From contig NZ_CP084463.1 in the NCBI RefSeq assembly GCF_020405185.1, forward strand, positions 2,480,001 to 2,544,000: DNA of 64,000 bases, written 5' to 3'. Below, in pieces: positions 62,274 through 64,000 of this stretch. This DNA is from Halomicrobium salinisoli (GTDB lineage: Archaea; Halobacteriota; Halobacteria; Halobacteriales; Haloarculaceae). A program made the position numbers and the translations under genes. Under the pieces are notes generated by a model. The model had not been told where the DNA came from. It made no database searches and saw only the letters and a list, made by a program, of their open reading frames with translations. Each line of letters starts with the position of its first letter. Positions within the stretch are counted from its first letter, which is position 1.

Positions 62274-62400
62274 TATTCTTCTCCCGCCCATTTTGCCGCG
62301 AACAGACAGTGAGCGTAGCCGGAACTGTGACAGTCGAGCGGCGCCGCTACCGGGGGCGTCGGACCACAGAGAGAAAAACGACGCGCGCCGGACGCGCCGA

Positions 62401-62583
62401 TCAGGACGCGTCCTCGTCCTGGATGTCCTGCAGCTTGTCGATCAGGTCGTCGGTCGAGGCGTCGACCTCGAAGGTGACCTCGCCGTCGTGGTCGCTCTGG
62501 TGGACAGATACCCCGTCCTCGTCGTCGCTGACGTCGACTTCCTGGGTCTGCTGCTCGGATTCGTCGTAACTTCCGAACCCCAT
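62401..62583 (-). CDS. Small acidic haloarchaeal protein (DUF5786-like)
   Basis: 60 aa, strongly acidic. It starts MGFGSYDESEQQTQEVDVSD and ends DLIDKLQDIQDEDAS, which fits the small haloarchaeal DUF5786 type as I remember it. A single beta-helix unit is likely. Function unknown. It lies between two tRNA genes on the opposite strand. Confidence 0.65.
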   Translation of the reverse strand: MGFGSYDESEQQTQEVDVSDDEDGVSVHQSDHDGEVTFEVDASTDDLIDKLQDIQDEDAS

Positions 62584-62748
62584 GCGTGTGAGAATTGTCG
62601 CGCCGTCGTCAAAAATCGACCGGTCGTCCGGTTCCGTACCGCGTCGGCCCCGGCGGTCGACACCGATTGGGAACCCATCACGTGGTCACGATTGACAGAC
62701 GGCGTCGAGTACGGAAGGCGTAAGGGCACCGAGCCACGACCAACTGAT

Positions 62749-62823
62749 AGCGGGATGGGATAGCTTGGAGATTCCGCTGGGCTCATGACCCGGAGATCGG
62801 TGGTTCAAATCCACCTCCCGCTA
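62749..62823 (+). tRNA. tRNA-Met (anticodon CAU), probable initiator
   Basis: Acceptor AGCGGGA pairs with TCCCGCT plus discriminator A, giving the A1-U72 pair of archaeal initiators. The anticodon loop CTCATGA lies in a stem with three consecutive G-C pairs (GGG/CCC), another initiator feature. The T arm is GGTGG-TTCAAAT-CCACC. Length is 75 nt. Its 3' end is repeated three times downstream. Confidence 0.9.
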
Positions 62824-63182
62824 TACTTCTGCCGCTCGCAACTCCGCGAGCGGCGAATATCGTATGTGTTGATTTGAACCCTGGAAGACGAGCGACAGCG
62901 AGTCTTCCTCCGGTTCAAATCCACCTCCCGCTACTTCTTCGCTGTCGCCACGACGAGGAGCGCAGCGACGAGTCCGGCGACAGCGAGAGTACGAACGTGG
63001 ATTTGAAGCAGGGAGTGGAGCGTAGCGGAACGACCGTGGTTCAAATCCACCGCCCGCTATGCTTCTGCCGCTCGCAACTCCGCGGACGGCGAATTTCGCA
63101 TGTGTTGATTTGAACCCCGGTAGACGCGGCGCGAACGGAGTGAGCGACCGTCGTCCTCTGGTTCACATCCACCGCCCGCGAT
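62824..63182 (+). repeat. Tandem 3'-end fragments of tRNA-Met with related spacers (possible att-site array)
   Basis: Copies of the T arm and acceptor 3' strand of tRNA-Met recur at 62912-62933 (perfect), 63036-63059 (one change) and 63159-63181 (two or three changes). Spacers 62826-62882 and 63063-63119 are near-duplicates, giving a repeat period of about 237 nt. Each spacer also has GATTTGAA, the reverse complement of part of the fragment. No integrase gene is visible in the window. Confidence 0.75.
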
Positions 63183-63255
63183 GGTCGGAGGACGGTCCGA
63201 CCGGCGTCGCCCCGTGACGACGCGCTTTTCCTGCGGAGCGCCCTATCGGGCGGTA

Positions 63256-63768
63256 ATGAGCGAGGAGCTAGCGGACGTGGAGCAGACCTTCGAGCGGGCC
63301 GACGCCTACGACCGGGACGGCGACGGGTTCCGGGTGACGACGACGGCCTTCGACGGGCGAGTCGAGATAGCCGACGCGCCCGAGTGGCGGGTCGCCTACA
63401 CCGTCACCGTCCGGGCGCCGACGCTGCGGGCGGCCACGGCGGACGAGGTGGGCGACGCCGTCCGCGACGGGTGGTTCGACACGCTCCGGCGCCGCCTGGA
63501 GGACGCCCCCAAGGCGACGCGTGCGTCGGTGGAACTGACGGAGTTCGCCGTCGAGCGCGAGGGCGAGGAGGTGGTCGTCACCTACGGCTTCGAACTGGGG
63601 AGCGCGAACCAGGCCGCCGACGTCGCGAAGGCCTTCGTCGAGTACGTCGAGGGCACCTACGTCGAGGGCGTGATCCCCGGCTACGAGTACGAGGGCGCCG
63701 TCGCCGACCTCGTCAGCGACGCCGCCAGCGGGGACGGACACGGCCAGGCCGGCGGGACGCCGCTGTAG
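63256..63768 (+). CDS. Conserved haloarchaeal protein (DUF5813-like)
   Basis: 170 aa from ATG 63256. A soluble alpha/beta protein with FDGRVEIADAPEWRVAYTVTVRAPTLRAATADEVGDAVRDGWFDTLRRRLEDAPKA and a second half VELTEFAVEREGEEVVVTYGFELG..ANQAADVAKAFVEYVEGTYVEGVIPGYEYEG. I recall this as a haloarchaeal domain of unknown function. No active-site pattern can be read. It is the last gene of the window. Confidence 0.68.
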   Translation: MSEELADVEQTFERADAYDRDGDGFRVTTTAFDGRVEIADAPEWRVAYTVTVRAPTLRAATADEVGDAVRDGWFDTLRRRLEDAPKATRASVELTEFAVEREGEEVVVTYGFELGSANQAADVAKAFVEYVEGTYVEGVIPGYEYEGAVADLVSDAASGDGHGQAGGTPL

Positions 63769-64000
63769 CGGCCGTCATCGAGTATCCGCGCCGAACGGAG
63801 TGAGGCGCGGTTCACTTCTCGCGAGAGACGCGAGGTCGCTCCGCGACCTCGAACTGCGAGCGGCGTAGCCGCGAGCGAAGCGAGCGAGAAGGTAGTTTTT
63901 AGCGTAGATTTTTACGAGCCGAGCGGGACCGAAGGTCCCGCTGGCCGTGCGAACGGGCGCTATGCGCCCGTGAGCAGAGAGTGGTTCCCGCAGGGCGCTC
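63769..64000. repeat. Palindrome-rich intergenic DNA at the window end
   Basis: Stems such as GAGGTCGCTCCGCGACCTC, GGGACCGAAGGTCCC and ACGGGCGCTATGCGCCCGT follow one another, and CTTCTCGC at 63814-63821 has an inverted partner GCGAGAAG at 63885-63892. It resembles the interior of the elements at 14.9 and 48.7 kb but continues out of the window. Confidence 0.5.

Noticed and set aside
62912..63181. Extra tRNA genes suggested by TTCAAATCC-CCCGCTA motifs
   Set aside because: Only the T arm and 3' acceptor strand are present; D arm, anticodon arm and 5' acceptor are missing.
62824..63182. CRISPR array
   Set aside because: Repeats are only about 22 nt, four including the tRNA, and spacers are duplicated and unequal in length. 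No cas genes are present.

Overview
The window comes from a halophilic archaeon (class Halobacteria). The chromosomal parts are very GC-rich and encode strongly acidic proteins. Most genes start without a leader, with an AT-rich TATA-like box about 24-32 nt before the start codon. Haloarchaeal signatures include an HTH_10 (Bat-type) regulator, a HalX-type response regulator, a fused AhbA-AhbB siroheme decarboxylase, a class III signal-peptide pilin, a Tat lipoprotein binding protein and the FolC-FolP fusion. I cannot assign a genus. No CRISPR array, rRNA operon or transposase gene was recognised.

Bases 1-17.1 kb are ordinary chromosome: a 5'-truncated RND/MMPL exporter, two flavin disulfide-type oxidoreductases, a universal stress protein, a 5-formyltetrahydrofolate cyclo-ligase family protein, an Hrq1/YprA-like helicase, an HTH_10 regulator, several small proteins, a pilin, an enolase-superfamily enzyme, tRNA-Ile(GAU), FxsA and a YyaL/DUF255 protein. 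A hairpin-rich element with inverted ends lies at 14.9-15.3 kb. A second copy lies at 48.7-49.1 kb, and a solo end at 10.69 kb.

Bases 17.2-46.8 kb are the remarkable part. Two copies of mptA (Fe-dependent GTP cyclohydrolase of archaeal pterin synthesis) lie in the same orientation. They share a 636-bp, almost identical core (17275-17910 and 45888-46523) with sharply diverged edges. Between them is a block of about 27.7 kb that looks less GC-rich, with AT-rich promoters in front of nearly every gene. It encodes a pterin/aryl-C-riboside gene set: a DUF98 chorismate lyase (4-hydroxybenzoate), a beta-RFAP synthase (MptG; C-riboside from PRPP plus an aryl acid), a FolC-FolP fusion and a dihydrofolate reductase. 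It also encodes tailoring and export genes: an adenylate-forming PaaK/CapK-like enzyme, a NodU-type carbamoyltransferase, an NDP-sugar epimerase and dehydrogenase, two GT2 glycosyltransferases, a two-subunit ABC exporter, GH3 and GH50-like hydrolases, an M14 deglutamylase-like peptidase, and an isoleucyl-tRNA synthetase paralogue with a degenerate editing site. My inference is that this is a mobile or recently acquired cluster for a methanopterin-like or C-nucleoside-type glycosylated natural product, with DHFR, FolC-FolP and the IleRS paralogue as biosynthetic or self-resistance parts. The main alternative is a surface-glycan locus that has gathered pterin genes.

Bases 46.8-64 kb return to chromosome: a response regulator, AhbAB, a TrpD-like transferase, an alpha/beta hydrolase, cyclophilin, an arylsulfotransferase-like protein, a ferredoxin, a complete dipeptide/oligopeptide ABC operon (binding protein, two permeases, two ATPases), small haloarchaeal proteins, tRNA-Leu(UAA) and a tRNA-Met(CAU) that looks like the initiator. 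The tRNA-Met gene is followed by three extra copies of its 3' end, as expected of an integration hot spot.
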